NCBI GenBank assembly: GCA_937896275.1
Contig: CALBMW010000104.1
Span: 1-6,343 of the forward strand
DNA from: an uncultured Myxococcales bacterium
GTDB taxonomy: Bacteria > Myxococcota_A > Bradymonadia > UBA7976 > UBA1532
Direction: 5' to 3'
Length of the DNA stretch: 6,343 nucleotides
Every line of letters starts with the position of its first letter. Position 1 is the first letter of the stretch. Both the position numbers and the translations under genes were made by a program. Positions 5,999 through 6,343 of the stretch are shown here, one piece after another. The notes under the pieces are model-generated. The model searched no databases. It worked only from the letters and a program-made list of their open reading frames with translations, and was not told where the DNA came from.

Positions 5999-6343
5999 TC
6001 AGCCCTTGGATGCGATCAATTGAGTGAGCAGCTGTCCCCTGTCACCGGGCGGTACCAGGGTCACAGCGGCGCCGCTGCGCAGGAGGTTCTCCACCTCGAG
6101 GAGCTCGAACATGAGGTCAGCGACCTCGGCGTCCTGGCAGATCTCTTCCAGGGCTTCGCCGACGACCTTGGGGCGCATGGCCGTGGCCTGCGCAAAGGCC
6201 ACCGCCGCCTGGCGTTGGGCGGAGCTGGTGATAATGTCCACGCGGTTGGCGCCGTCCTGCTGAATGGCGGACGTGACCTGGCGAAGGCGGTTGACCACCT
6301 TCTCCTCGATCTGGCGGATCATGCCGCCGACGCGAAAGTGGAC
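5999..6343 (-). CDS. C-terminal part of a probable SPFH/band-7 domain protein (5' end outside window)
   Basis: The frame is open to the right window edge, so only the last 114 residues are visible. A Met at 6322 is internal, because coding-like sequence (VHFRVGG) continues upstream of it. The visible part is an amphipathic, Ala/Gln/Glu-rich helical stretch (IRQIEEKVVNRLRQVTSAIQ, then SSAQRQAAVAFAQATAMRPK) followed by an EVADLMFELLEVENLL helix and a short LVPPGD strand before the stop. This helix plus hydrophobic 'tail' pattern resembles the C-terminus of stomatin/prohibitin/slipin proteins, which form membrane-associated oligomeric scaffolds and often modulate proteases. The band-7 core itself is not in the window, so the family call rests on the tail alone. 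It is encoded 82 bp upstream of the Sel1-repeat gene on the same strand. Another coiled-coil membrane-associated protein is the main alternative. Confidence 0.55.
   Translation of the reverse strand, partial: VHFRVGGMIRQIEEKVVNRLRQVTSAIQQDGANRVDIITSSAQRQAAVAFAQATAMRPKVVGEALEEICQDAEVADLMFELLEVENLLRSGAAVTLVPPGDRGQLLTQLIASKG

Noticed and set aside
1..6343. CRISPR array, tRNA, rRNA, insertion-sequence ends or integrase genes
   Set aside because: No regularly spaced repeats, cloverleaf-like sequence, terminal inverted repeats or recombinase motifs were seen by eye.

Overview
The window comes from a high-GC bacterial genome. The large secreted transglutaminase-like protein, the cysteine-paired Sel1-repeat protein and the strong G/C preference at third codon positions suggest a Myxococcota or other deltaproteobacterial-type genome. 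That is an inference from style, not a taxonomic assignment.

All well-supported genes lie on the minus strand, so the genetic order runs from right to left. (1) At 5999-6343 is the 3' end of a probable SPFH/band-7 (stomatin/prohibitin-like) membrane scaffold protein, cut by the window edge. (2) After 82 bp, which hold a candidate promoter with an inverted repeat between its -35 and -10 boxes, comes a 557-residue protein (4243-5916). It has an N-terminal four-cysteine zinc-ribbon-like motif, three predicted transmembrane helices and a long array of Sel1/TPR-like repeats with regularly paired cysteines. The repeats are probably periplasmic and disulfide-braced. (3) After a 371-bp intergenic stretch without a convincing gene comes a large exported protein (995-3871). 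It has a signal peptide, an Ig/DUF11-like domain, a degenerate transglutaminase-like fold with Ser in place of the usual Cys, and a C-terminal hydrophobic multi-helix region. (4) Near 1110-1130 that gene runs directly, in a different reading frame, into the C-terminal two thirds of an AbiEii/AbiGii-type nucleotidyltransferase toxin (531 to about 1109). The toxin has lost its GG[ST]/DxD catalytic half and has no AbiEi antitoxin beside it.

Positions 1-530 carry no confident gene, only competing weak open frames and a small tandem repeat with a hairpin.

No intact multi-gene defence or other system is visible. The most informative feature is the junction at about 1110-1130: a deletion or recombination appears to have fused an exported transglutaminase-like gene to a beheaded abortive-infection toxin, truncating both. 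The second is the unusual design of the Sel1 protein, which joins a cytoplasmic zinc ribbon to an extracytoplasmic disulfide-rich repeat rod.
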